Assembly (NCBI RefSeq): GCF_010548305.1
Contig: NZ_JAAGLV010000016.1
Location: 124,001-188,000 of the forward strand
Reading direction: 5' to 3'
Source of the DNA: Streptomyces sp. SID13031
Lineage (GTDB): Bacteria; Actinomycetota; Actinomycetes; Propionibacteriales; Kribbellaceae
DNA: 64,000 nt
Positions 1 to 7,519 of the stretch are shown one piece after another (the first letter of the stretch is position 1; the number at the start of each line of letters is the position of its first letter). The notes beneath the pieces were generated by a model, which searched no databases, was not told the DNA's origin, and was given only the letters and a program-made list of their open reading frames with translations. The translations under genes and the position numbers were made by a program.

Positions 1-314
1 GTTTCGCCCTCAAAGGCAGCCCCACGCCGCAACTGGCCGACGCAGTGCGCCGGGTCCACCTCGGCCTGCGCGTAGTGGACGCCAACCTCGCGGCGGAGAC
101 CCTCCAGTACGCCGAGACTCCGCTCAACGACGGCGAGACCCAAACCCTTCGGGCTGCCCGCGAAGGCGGCTCGGTCGCGCTGATAGCCCGCAACCTCCAG
201 GTCTCCGAACGCGTCGTCCGCACCCGCCTGTGGTCCGCCATCGGCAAAACCGGCGCCCGCACCCGAGCCGACGCAATCCAAACAGCCGAACGCAACGGCT
301 GGCTCCTCGACTGA
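1..314 (+). CDS. NarL/FixJ-type response regulator, C-terminal part (5' truncated by window edge)
   Basis: The frame is open from base 3 to a TGA at 312-314 and begins before the window. The visible part starts with the end of a receiver domain (LKGSP, then LADAVRRVHLGLRVVD, the usual alpha5 segment and linker). A LuxR-type helix-turn-helix follows, with LNDGETQTL, IARNLQVSERVVR and the tail TGARTRADAIQTAERNGW. This layout is typical of DesR/NarL-like transcriptional response regulators. The partner kinase would lie to the left and is not visible. GTG at 45 is an internal codon, not the real start. Confidence 0.8.
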   Translation, partial: FALKGSPTPQLADAVRRVHLGLRVVDANLAAETLQYAETPLNDGETQTLRAAREGGSVALIARNLQVSERVVRTRLWSAIGKTGARTRADAIQTAERNGWLLD

Positions 315-434
315 CCCGCCACCCGGGCTCGCCTCAAGCAAGAGCCTTCTCCGGCTGGTAGCTGATAGCCCAGCCGGTGTTGCGCTGGGCAGGAGACTCG
401 CGCTATCGCCGGTAGTCGCCGGCCTCGGCTCCGA

Positions 435-650
435 GGACGCGAGGCCCAGGAGGGCAGGGCAGTCACCCCTAAAGCCAACGCAAGGCTCAGGGCGATAGCT
501 GTCTCCAGAGCCAACGCCGGATCCGGGACGATAGTTGAACCCAGCAAACGCCGGGTTCAAGGCGGCAGTTGGTTCCGGGGCAATCCGAGGTCCAGGAAGG
601 CGATTGGTCTCGGGGTGGTTCCGGGGTTCAGGAGGGTAATTGGTCCCGGA
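435..650. repeat. Degenerate tandem repeat, about six units of 34-41 bp
   Basis: Successive segments share the pattern AACGCCGG-TC-GG-CGATAG-TG-CCC. Approximate units are 435-476, 477-512, 513-546, 547-580, 581-615 and 616-650. The most similar neighbours both begin AACGCCGG (513 and 547). The last unit runs over the stop codon and the final codons of the minus-strand NYN gene (stop at 628). The region between the response regulator and that gene holds nothing else recognised. Units are too divergent and too closely packed for a CRISPR array. Confidence 0.55.
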
Positions 651-1038
651 GCCAGTTGGGGCCTGTGGTTTGGGCGCCCAGGGGTTCTACTCGGGCGCGG
701 AGGCCACGGTCTGCGGTCACCACGGTGATGGATCGGTCGTTGTCTTCGGCAACGGCCGCGGTGACTACGTCGACGATCGCGTCATCGCCCGAACCCTTCG
801 CGAGGACGATCCGGAGATCACCGAAGGCCGGGTCTGCGTCACTCTCGACAGCGGCTTTCGCGGCACCCTCCAGTACGACGGCGATCTCGGTCGGGGCTTC
901 GAGTTGAGACGCGAGAGTTTGGAGCTTGGCGAGGAGGCGGCGGGCTGCGCCGGGGCGATCGCGCCACCAGCCGTCGGGGCGTGAACCGACTACGTTCGCC
1001 GCATCCACCACCAGGAGGTGAGTCGAGTCATCCGTCAC
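628..1038 (-). CDS. NYN/PIN-like domain protein (putative nuclease)
   Basis: 136 aa, GTG start. The N-terminus LLVVDAANVVGSRPDGWW carries the conserved Asp-Ala-Asn of NYN (YacP-like) domains. Later acidic positions (GSGDDAIVD and VVTADRGL) match the metal-binding Asp residues of the PIN/NYN fold, so an RNase activity is plausible but untested. In actinobacterial genomes such proteins are sometimes labelled NTP pyrophosphohydrolase without evidence. It overlaps the upstream TadE-like gene by 11 bp and is therefore probably the last gene of the Tad operon remnant. Its 3' end lies in a degenerate tandem repeat. Confidence 0.65.
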   Translation of the reverse strand: MTDDSTHLLVVDAANVVGSRPDGWWRDRPGAARRLLAKLQTLASQLEAPTEIAVVLEGAAKAAVESDADPAFGDLRIVLAKGSGDDAIVDVVTAAVAEDNDRSITVVTADRGLRARVEPLGAQTTGPNWLRDQLPS

Positions 1039-1402
1039 CCGGCCAGTCTCCTCCTCCGATCGGTCCGGCGCGGGCTTCGCCGGTCAGTAGCGGCGTGCCG
1101 AGCACGCCCAGGTGGAGTCTTAGGGTGACTGCCACGGAGACGGCTTCTCCTTCCGTTCGACAGGTCTTCAGCTCGACGCGATGAGTGTCGGCGATTCGTG
1201 CGGCCGTGGGGCAGGCATCAGCGGGGTTGGATTGCTGGGCCTGGGCCGCGCTGAGAGCCACCAGGTCTGCGGCAGCGTCTACCCGGTGGTGGCCGACCGA
1301 GACCGCTGCCCAGAGCACTCCTACCAGGCAACCGCCCAGCAAGACTGCTGCGATACCGAGCGCGAGCAGGGTCGCGCTGCCGCGGTCTGTTCGGTCAGCC
1401 AT
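1028..1402 (-). CDS. TadE/TadG-like secretion-neighbourhood protein
   Basis: 124 aa from the ATG at 1402. This start is preferred over a longer reading frame because it begins MADRTDRGSATLLALGIAA, with the short basic leader, RGSAT motif and single transmembrane helix seen in TadE-like pseudopilins of Tad loci. A Cys pair (DACPTAARIADTHRVELKTC) and the VDAAADLVALSAAQA segment are typical of the Rv3654c-type family. It overlaps tadE by 8 bp. Likely role: a minor pilin-like component of the Flp/Tad pilus, membrane-anchored and exported. Confidence 0.75.
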   Translation of the reverse strand: MADRTDRGSATLLALGIAAVLLGGCLVGVLWAAVSVGHHRVDAAADLVALSAAQAQQSNPADACPTAARIADTHRVELKTCRTEGEAVSVAVTLRLHLGVLGTPLLTGEARAGPIGGGDWPGDG

Positions 1403-1799
1403 CGCTCGAGTCCGGTTCGGCTTGGATGGTTGCGGTGGCTCTTGGGCTCGACTGAGGTAACGCCGCCAGCAGGCCCGAGCGCTGGGGTGCAACGGCGACT
1501 ACCTCGACCTGGATCGTCTGGTCTCGGCGAGTGACGGTGATAGTGGCGCCCAACGGTGCCGTACGTTGGCCGACTTGTTTGGCGCTTTCGACCGACTCAC
1601 CGCGGGCGACGGCCCGCGCGGTGTCGCGGGCCGCGTCGATACAACGGATGTTGGTGATGACCGTTCCCACCAGCCAGAGGCCGACCGCCAAGACGGCCAG
1701 CAGAACCGGCAGTACGAAAGCGACCTCGGCAGTGACCGCACCCCGATCCGATCGTCGTGCCGTGACCGCGCGCCCGTCCGGACGTCGTTGATTGCGCAT
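1395..1799 (-). CDS. tadE: TadE-family pseudopilin
   Basis: 134 aa. After a basic N-terminus comes DRGAVTAEVAFVLPVLLAVLAVGLWL: the Gly-Ala/Glu pseudopilin processing motif followed by one hydrophobic helix. The segment CIDAARDTARAVARGES is the characteristic TadE motif downstream of the helix. It is a minor pilin of the Tad pilus, expected to be cleaved by a prepilin peptidase that is not encoded in the window. It lies between the DUF4244 pilin gene and the TadE-like gene on the same strand. Confidence 0.85.
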   Translation of the reverse strand: MRNQRRPDGRAVTARRSDRGAVTAEVAFVLPVLLAVLAVGLWLVGTVITNIRCIDAARDTARAVARGESVESAKQVGQRTAPLGATITVTRRDQTIQVEVVAVAPQRSGLLAALPQSSPRATATIQAEPDSSDG

Positions 1800-1874
1800 G
1801 CGTCAGGTCCTCCGCTCCAAGAGTGGCCGGCCGCGGCGACGAGGGGACACGCCGCGGCCGGAAAGCTGCATCGG

Positions 1875-2084
1875 TCAGAGCTGCACGCCGTCCACACCGG
1901 CGGCCTTCAGTGCATAGTTGACGATTGCCTTGAGCAACGTCAGGATCGCCGGCGACTTGAAGAGTGCGATGAGGATGCCGGCGAACCCGCAGGCCGCGAC
2001 GATGGTCACGGCATACTCCGCGGTGGCGGCGCCCCGCTCGGTGCGCTTGCGGGGTCGGCGAGCGGATACCAGCGCCTTGGACAT
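1875..2084 (-). CDS. DUF4244 Flp-type pilin
   Basis: 69 aa with the pattern ERGAATAEYAVTIVAACGFAGIL: a cleavage-site-like Gly-Ala, the Glu five residues on, and a hydrophobic helix, as in Flp major pilins. A short amphipathic C-terminus follows. Members of DUF4244 occupy the pilin position in actinobacterial tad operons (Rv3656c in M. tuberculosis). The ATG at 2084 is preceded by AGGAGG (about 2089-2094 on the complement), a strong ribosome site. Because tadC is now 4.5 kb away, this gene needs its own promoter. Confidence 0.8.
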   Translation of the reverse strand: MSKALVSARRPRKRTERGAATAEYAVTIVAACGFAGILIALFKSPAILTLLKAIVNYALKAAGVDGVQL

Positions 2085-2187
2085 GGTGGAACCTCCTGAT
2101 CTGCCACCCGGCTGCTCCGGATCGGCTTACTGACAAGGTGCCGTCATCAGAGCCCTTGCAGAAAAGGACTTCTCAACCTGGGGACAA

Positions 2188-2700
2188 CTACCCCCGGCAA
2201 ACCCCCGCGAGCCGATCCAGCTGCTCCGCAGACAGCCGCAGTCGCGCCGCAGCCACGTTCTCCTGCAGGTGAGCCGCCGATTTCGTCCCCGGAATCGGCA
2301 CCATCACGGGCGATCGATGCAGCAACCAGGACAGCGCCACTCGAGTGGAGGTCGCCCCCAGCTCGCTCGCGATCTCGGCCAGCACTTGCGATGACGCCCC
2401 ATGATCGCCCTTGGCGATCGGCAACCACGGCAGGAACGCAATTCCTTGCCTTAAGCAATGATCGAGTACTGCGTCGCGTTCGCGATCGATCAGGTTGTAC
2501 CGGTTCTGCACACTGACCCCCTCGATCACCTGCCGCGCCTCCTCGAGCTGTGCCACCGTCACCTCCGACAAACCGAGATGCCTGACCTTCCCCTCAGCCT
2601 GCAACTGCGCCAACGCACCCAGCTGATCCTGCAACGGCACGGCCGGATCGATCCGGTGCAACTGCAACAGGTCGATCCGCTCGACCCTCAGCCGCGTCCA
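2188..2700 (-). pseudogene. Aldo/keto reductase, N-terminal half missing
   Basis: The reading frame from about 2700 down to 2188 encodes LRVERIDLLQLHRIDP, then GKVRHLGLSEV, NRYNLIDRE and VPIPGTKSAAHLQEN. These are the second half of a (beta/alpha)8 aldo/keto reductase with the NADPH-binding PIPGT block. Upstream of 2700 the similarity stops abruptly and the sequence reads as unrelated codons, so the first 110-130 residues, including the catalytic Asp/Tyr/Lys, are absent. A TTG at 2667 could start a 159-aa product but it could not be an active enzyme. A 6-bp inverted repeat (2699-2717) lies at the break. Confidence 0.75.
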
Positions 2701-3025
2701 GACGCCTCCGGTCTGGCAAGTAGTGCACGAGTGGCAAGATCAGTGCGGCGGATAGCCGATCTGGTCGACTCTTTCGGAGTGAGATCAGTGCGGTGCGTTG
2801 GCAACGAGCAGTATTAGAACACTGCGCAATTGCCCGCTGTCGACGGGAGCGGCCGCACACCCCGCCAACATGTACTGCCCGGTGGTGGGCGGGTGTGCCC
2901 GCGCGGGCCTGACCCCATGTACGGGAGGTGTCCGGAACAGGAGTCGCCTGTCAGTTGTTTTGGAGTCGGCTCGCGGATGATCTCAGCGGCGCTCGTGATC
3001 GTGTCGCGGGCAGTACAGTTCGCCG
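2701..3025. other. Intergenic remnant, no gene recognised
   Basis: Between the broken aldo/keto reductase and the M16-like gene. A 12-bp direct repeat (AGATCAGTGCGG at about 2737 and 2782) is visible. No convincing coding potential or promoter was found. Confidence 0.4.
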
Positions 3026-4495
3026 GTGATCAAGACCGAACATATCGATGGCGTGCGGCTGCTGCGGCACCGGGATCAACAGGAGCACACCGACGTCACC
3101 CTGACCTTCGCGGTCGGAGCCCGGGACGAGACGCTGCGCACCGTCGGAGTCGCGCACACCGTCGAGCACCTGGTGATGAGCACAGTGCGGCAGTTGCCGA
3201 TTCAGGTCCAGGCCGAGGTCGATCTGGAGTCGACCACCTTCGCGGCGTCGGGATCGCCCGCGCGGGTCGGCGAGTTCCTCAACCGGCTCTGCGCCGCGCT
3301 GGCCGACCCGCCGGTGGATCGGCTCGCAGTCGAGGCCGGGGTACTGGCCGCCGAGGACGGCTGGGCCGCCCATCCGATGGCCGCGTTCCTGCTGTTCGCC
3401 CGGTACGGCGCTGCCGGCCCGGGGTTGGCCTGGCTGGAAGGCGCCGGGTACGACGGCCTTACGGCACAGCACGTCACCTCCTTCGCGCGGAAGTGGTTCA
3501 TTCCTGGCAACGCAGTACTGCAGGTGAGTGGGCCGCTGCCGGATGGGCTGGAGCTGAAGCTGCCGCAAGGACCTGCGCCTATCAGGGAGTATCCGGCCGG
3601 GCGATTGGTGGATGGACCGTCAGCGGTGGGCTACGGGATCCCAGGAGCCGCAGTACTGCTCACTGTGCCGCTAGGTGATGCTGCACGCGCGCCCATGCTG
3701 GCCATGAGTGTGCTGGAGAACAGGATCGAAGAGCAGTGTCGCCACGTCGCTGGGCACAGCTACGTCGTCGACAGCCAGCTCGTGGGTAGGGACTTCGTCG
3801 TGTTCGCCGAAGCCCGCGAAGGCACCGAGGAACCGGTAGTGCGGGCGGTGGGAGAGGCACTGACCGATCTCGCCATCCATGGGCCCAGCGAGGAAGAGTT
3901 GGCGCTCGCGGTTGCCCGTCTGGAGGAGGGCCTCGCCACTACCGATAGAGAGCTGGCCTCGGCGTTCGGCGCCGCGATGCTCCAGTTGATGGGTGACCCG
4001 CCGCTGGCACCGACTGACATAGTTCTGGCCAAGCAGGTACGGCCGGCTGACATCGCGGCTGTACTGCGGGATGCCCTGCCTTCGGCAATTGGGTACGCCG
4101 AGCAGGAGGTGCTGAACGTCTGGGAGGCGCACGGGTTCCGTCCCGAGACGCACTGCCGAGTGATTCCCGAACTGCCGGCCGGGAAGGTCTACAAGCCGTC
4201 CCTGGCAGCAAGGACATTCTTCAAGGACGCTCGCTCGCTCGTGCTGGTGCAGACCGGGCAGGGACTCGCCTTGCGCGACGAGGATGGCGTACACGAGATC
4301 CGCTGGGAAGAGGTGGCCGGGGTGATGCGCACGGACAGCCCTACCGTGGTCCTTGGCATCAACGGCTGCGCGATCCCAGTGGACCCGCAGATGTTCCGCG
4401 GCTCAGGCACCGCCCTGGACGAACTGGCGCGCCGGACCGATCCCGGCCTGTGGTTCGATGAGTCGGCCTTCACCCGCAACCAGGACGACCACTAG
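3026..4495 (+). CDS. M16-type (insulinase-like) metallopeptidase with C-terminal PH-like domain
   Basis: 489 aa, GTG start. HTVEHLVMS near residue 44 is the inverted zinc motif HxxEH of M16 peptidases, and VEAGVLAAEDG near residue 105 could supply the distant Glu ligand. A second M16-like lobe without the motif follows (about 190-370). The last 100 residues (FFKDARSLVLVQTGQGLALRD..., IRWEEVAGV) resemble a bacterial PH-like domain and are not part of standard M16 proteins. No signal peptide is seen, so it is likely cytoplasmic. It stands alone inside the insert that splits the tad locus. Substrate unknown. Confidence 0.65.
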   Translation: MIKTEHIDGVRLLRHRDQQEHTDVTLTFAVGARDETLRTVGVAHTVEHLVMSTVRQLPIQVQAEVDLESTTFAASGSPARVGEFLNRLCAALADPPVDRLAVEAGVLAAEDGWAAHPMAAFLLFARYGAAGPGLAWLEGAGYDGLTAQHVTSFARKWFIPGNAVLQVSGPLPDGLELKLPQGPAPIREYPAGRLVDGPSAVGYGIPGAAVLLTVPLGDAARAPMLAMSVLENRIEEQCRHVAGHSYVVDSQLVGRDFVVFAEAREGTEEPVVRAVGEALTDLAIHGPSEEELALAVARLEEGLATTDRELASAFGAAMLQLMGDPPLAPTDIVLAKQVRPADIAAVLRDALPSAIGYAEQEVLNVWEAHGFRPETHCRVIPELPAGKVYKPSLAARTFFKDARSLVLVQTGQGLALRDEDGVHEIRWEEVAGVMRTDSPTVVLGINGCAIPVDPQMFRGSGTALDELARRTDPGLWFDESAFTRNQDDH

Positions 4496-4649
4496 CCGCT
4501 CTTGGAGCCCCACAACTACAGAGGTCACGTGCGGCCGCACTTCCCGCATCGGACACCGTTGCATCTAACACAACATCGATGCGTCGTGGCTAGAGGCAAC
4601 CGCCAACTCAAGGCCGCAACTACTCTCGGGGCGAGCCTCGGCCCTCCCC

Positions 4650-5100
4650 TCATTCCTCTGCATCAGTACCAGGAAGTGTCGGAACGTCTTCCGGCTGCAG
4701 CTCTGCTCGATACCGGATCAGGCGCAGCGGATGCCGGTAGTGGCCGGCCTGTAATGCTGCGTCTGCGGCCACTTCGACCACCAACTTCGGATGAACCTTG
4801 ACGATCGTGTCTTGCTGCCCCTACCCCAGTGAGTGCTGATCTGGTCTGGCCACGGATGGCGAGCGCCGGCGGGCCTGAGTAGCGGCCCGATGATGGAGTC
4901 CTGGCCGCTGTTGAGCTTCACCGTTCGGCCGACCACCAGCACTTCCGGTCGATCCAGCGACACGGCCACTGCGCCAACGATCGCCTCGACGCTGTGCCTG
5001 GTCTTCCCGCTCCATTTTGGGTCCAGCGCCACGAAGCCGGACTCATTGAACGCATCGCAGAGCCTGGCTGTAGTTAGTGCATCGTCGGCGAGTACTCGGC
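4650..5100 (-). pseudogene. ATP-dependent DNA ligase C-terminal remnant (frameshifted)
   Basis: Read on the minus strand, 5100 to about 4820 encodes SVEAIVGAVAVSLDRPEVLVVG and RPAGARHPWPDQI. After a shift of frame near 4800-4820, the sequence continues KVHPKLVVEVAADAALQAG and HYRHPLRLIRYR to a TGA at 4650-4652. Both pieces match the OB-fold C-terminus of actinobacterial ATP-dependent DNA ligases. The nucleotidyltransferase domain with the catalytic Lys is missing, so this is a dead fragment. Bases 4496-4649 contain nothing recognised. Confidence 0.7.
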
Positions 5101-5297
5101 GGTTTGGTCAACGAGTACGAACCTGCGGCAGCCTGAAGCGCAGGTCAGACCGTTGGGCGTAGTTTTGGCACCCCGTAGGCCACGGGCTTGAACCTACGCG
5201 TTCACGAACGTCCTGGTCTTCCGCTTGGCAGGCCGCCATCATCTGGCGGACATGCTCGACTTCAGTCGGATGATCTATGCGATGACCAATTGTTACA

Positions 5298-5918
5298 GTG
5301 CTGCTCGTGATCTTCTCGGGCAGCCGCAAGGGGCGCATCATTTTCTTGAACGGTGCCTCGAGCTCAGGGAAGAGCAGCATTGCGGTGCAACTCTTGTCGG
5401 TGCTGGACACTCCCTATTTCAACATGGGCGTCGACGTCATCAACGGCCTGAGGGCGAAGGAACGCACGCTCGAGCTCGGTGAGGACGAGATCCGTGAGGT
5501 GCTCGTCCACACGAGGGCCGGCTTCCACCGAGCGGTGGCAGGCATGGCACATGCGGGCAACGACGTTGTGGTGGACCACGTGCTGAGCGAGCCCTGGAGG
5601 CTGATCGACTGCCTTGCGGTCATGAGCGGCCTGGATGTTGTTCTGGTCGGGGTGTACTGCGACCTCGAAGAGTTGCGCCGTCGCGAGAACGCCAGGGGCG
5701 ACCGGGAAATCGGCCAAGCGGAGAGGCAGCTTGCAAAGGTGCACGCGCATGGCCTTTACGACGTCGAGTGCGACACTGGTGTGCTCAGCTCACGCGCGTG
5801 CGCGTTGCGGATCAAAGACTTCCTGGCACGTCCTGCGGGAACTCGTGCGTTCGACCGTTTGCGGGAAAGGGCCGTCGCGGCCGGCACGCTCGGACCCGAT
5901 CAGTTGGGTGTGAAGTAG
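5298..5918 (+). CDS. Chloramphenicol phosphotransferase-like P-loop kinase
   Basis: 206 aa, GTG start. Near residue 17 is FLNGASSSGKSSIA, a Walker A loop in the form used by the chloramphenicol 3-O-phosphotransferase (CPT) family. MGVDVING follows with the Asp corresponding to the CPT catalytic Asp37. Further family-like segments are VVVDHVL, VGVYCDLEELRRREN and ARGDREIGQAERQ, then VHAHGLYDVECDT. CPT-like proteins phosphorylate small hydroxylated substrates; actual resistance to chloramphenicol is not implied. The C-terminal 25 residues extend beyond the family norm. It is monocistronic within the tad insert. Confidence 0.75.
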   Translation: MLLVIFSGSRKGRIIFLNGASSSGKSSIAVQLLSVLDTPYFNMGVDVINGLRAKERTLELGEDEIREVLVHTRAGFHRAVAGMAHAGNDVVVDHVLSEPWRLIDCLAVMSGLDVVLVGVYCDLEELRRRENARGDREIGQAERQLAKVHAHGLYDVECDTGVLSSRACALRIKDFLARPAGTRAFDRLRERAVAAGTLGPDQLGVK

Positions 5919-6286
5919 TGGCTTGATGACAGCCGATCGGTCCCGCTTTGAGAACTCGCGCAAAGCCGATCGGCGGTGTCCGGTTCGGAGGTCCCCCAGT
6001 CCATTCCAGAAGGCCGTGCAGGAAATCACATCGGACCGGCCGGCGACATCCCGTACCCGCTCCCGTTTTGCAGGGCGTCGGGCCTGATCCCCGGTAGCAG
6101 TTCTCGGTCCAGTAGTCGGAGGTGTCTCACAGCACCTGAGCGCATTGCGAGCAGGCGGGCTGGTCACCCCGCATCGGCTTGGGCGGGTTGTCCTGTACGC
6201 CCGCACTTCTGCGGCGGAGTCGCTGCTCGCGGCGGCCGAACGGCCCGGAGCGGAAGCGGCCGGTACGTCGGGCTAGCGTGAGCGGC
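5919..6286. other. Non-coding stretch, no gene recognised
   Basis: About 370 bp between the CPT-like kinase and the YciI gene. An 8-bp palindrome CCGATCGG occurs twice, near 5933 and 5966. Open frames here show no recognisable protein family and no ribosome site. Confidence 0.4.
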
Positions 6287-6586
6287 ATGTTTGTCCTGGA
6301 GCTGACCTATACCGCACCGCTGGAACGCGTTGACGGGTTCATCGCAGAGCACATGTCCTGGATGAAGACGCAGTACGAGGCCGGGCTGTTCGTCGTGTCG
6401 GGGCGGAAGGAACCGCGGGACGGTGGCGTGATCATTGCCCTCGGCGATGATCGGGCGGCGATCGACGAGTTGGTGGCCGGCGATCCGTTCTCCGTTGCCG
6501 GGGTCTGCGAATACCGGGTGACGCAGTTCTGGGCGACGACTGTGGTGGCCGCGTTGGAGGCGTACAAGGAACAGCCCTCAGCCTAG
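6287..6586 (+). CDS. YciI-family protein
   Basis: 99 aa from the ATG at 6287, which aligns with the family N-terminus MFVLELTYTAPLERVD; a GTG three codons earlier is possible. YciI proteins are small ferredoxin-like alpha/beta proteins with a conserved His and Asp near a putative active site. Here the His is in AEHMSWM and the Asp in GDPFSVAGVCEYRV. The biochemical role of the family is poorly defined. Its last 9 bp overlap convergently with the end of tadC, marking the sharp edge of the DNA that separates tadC from the pilin genes. Confidence 0.75.
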   Translation: MFVLELTYTAPLERVDGFIAEHMSWMKTQYEAGLFVVSGRKEPRDGGVIIALGDDRAAIDELVAGDPFSVAGVCEYRVTQFWATTVVAALEAYKEQPSA

Positions 6587-7420
6587 GAACCCGAGGAGGC
6601 CGGACAGGGAGCCGGCGATCGTGGGGATGATGCCCAGGAGGATGAACGCAGGCAGGAAGCAGAGGCCTAGCGGGACGACTGAGCGGGATTCGACCGCGCG
6701 GGCCTGCTCCTCGGCGGACCAGCGGCGGGTTTGACGGACATCGTTGGCTTGGTGTTCGAGGATCTTCGCGAGCGGGGCGCCGGAGCGGAGGGCTCGTTGG
6801 GTGGCGCGGGCGAATGCGGCGCAGGCTGGTTCCTTGAGGAGACAGGACCAGGCGTCGATCGGGTCCGCGCCGAGGTTCATCCGGCGTTCGACCTCGAGCA
6901 GGAGGTCCGCGAGTGGGCCGCCGAGAGACTTGGCGACCACGCCGATCGCCGCTTGAGGTGGGCGGCCGGCTCGGAGGCAGGCGGCAAGTAGGTCTACTGC
7001 CAGTGGCAGGTCGGCGGTGAGCTGCGCCGCACGCCGTCGAGTGGCCGCGGGCTCTAGCCGGCTCAGCGCTATCGGGGTGGCGACGAAGGCGACGGCTGCG
7101 GGGATCAAGCCGGCGGTCAAGCCGAGCACGAGGAGTAGGCCGGCCGCAGCGACGGCGGCGACCGCGAGGTGAAGACGTCGAGTGGCTCGTGGGACCTCCT
7201 TCGCCGTGACAAGGCTGAACGGCCAACGGCTGCTGAGCAACGGGCGATGCCTCGCCAACCGGCGACGCCCCGGCGGACTGGGCAAGAACAGCACCACCGC
7301 AAGAGCTACCGCCGAGGCGGACAGCACCTGACTCGACACAGGCATTGGGTGAGTAGAGCCAGGCACAGCGACCAGCGCGGTGAGGAGCGAGCTCGACATT
7401 GCGGTTGAGCGAATAGGCAT
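6578..7420 (-). CDS. tadC: Tad secretion system inner-membrane protein TadC
   Basis: 280 aa. Hydrophobic segments near the N-terminus (LSASAVALAVVLFLPSP), around residues 85-120 and at the C-terminus (PLGLCFLPAFILLGIIPTI) bracket a cytoplasmic type II secretion F domain. That domain carries LTADLPLAVDLLAACLRAG and LGGPLADLLLEVERRMNLG. It forms the platform of the Flp pilus machine with TadB. In related genomes the DUF4244 pilin and tadE follow directly; here a convergent YciI gene and 4.4 kb of foreign genes intervene. Confidence 0.88.
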   Translation of the reverse strand: MPIRSTAMSSSLLTALVAVPGSTHPMPVSSQVLSASAVALAVVLFLPSPPGRRRLARHRPLLSSRWPFSLVTAKEVPRATRRLHLAVAAVAAAGLLLVLGLTAGLIPAAVAFVATPIALSRLEPAATRRRAAQLTADLPLAVDLLAACLRAGRPPQAAIGVVAKSLGGPLADLLLEVERRMNLGADPIDAWSCLLKEPACAAFARATQRALRSGAPLAKILEHQANDVRQTRRWSAEEQARAVESRSVVPLGLCFLPAFILLGIIPTIAGSLSGLLGFLG

Positions 7421-7519
7421 CGTGATCAGCTCGGGTGACTAGTGGGTGGGTTGGCGTGGGGATTGGGTGAGTGGGTCGGGGCGTGGTGATCGGGGCGGTG
7501 AGGGGTGGGGCGGCATGGG

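Noticed and set aside
435..650. CRISPR array
   Set aside because: Units are contiguous and divergent with no constant repeat separated by unique spacers, and no cas genes are present.
5160..5235. Possible tRNA gene on the minus strand
   Set aside because: D-arm, T-arm and CCA-like pieces are visible, but the T-loop is about 13 nt and the anticodon arm collapses to a palindrome with no proper loop, so it cannot be a functional tRNA.
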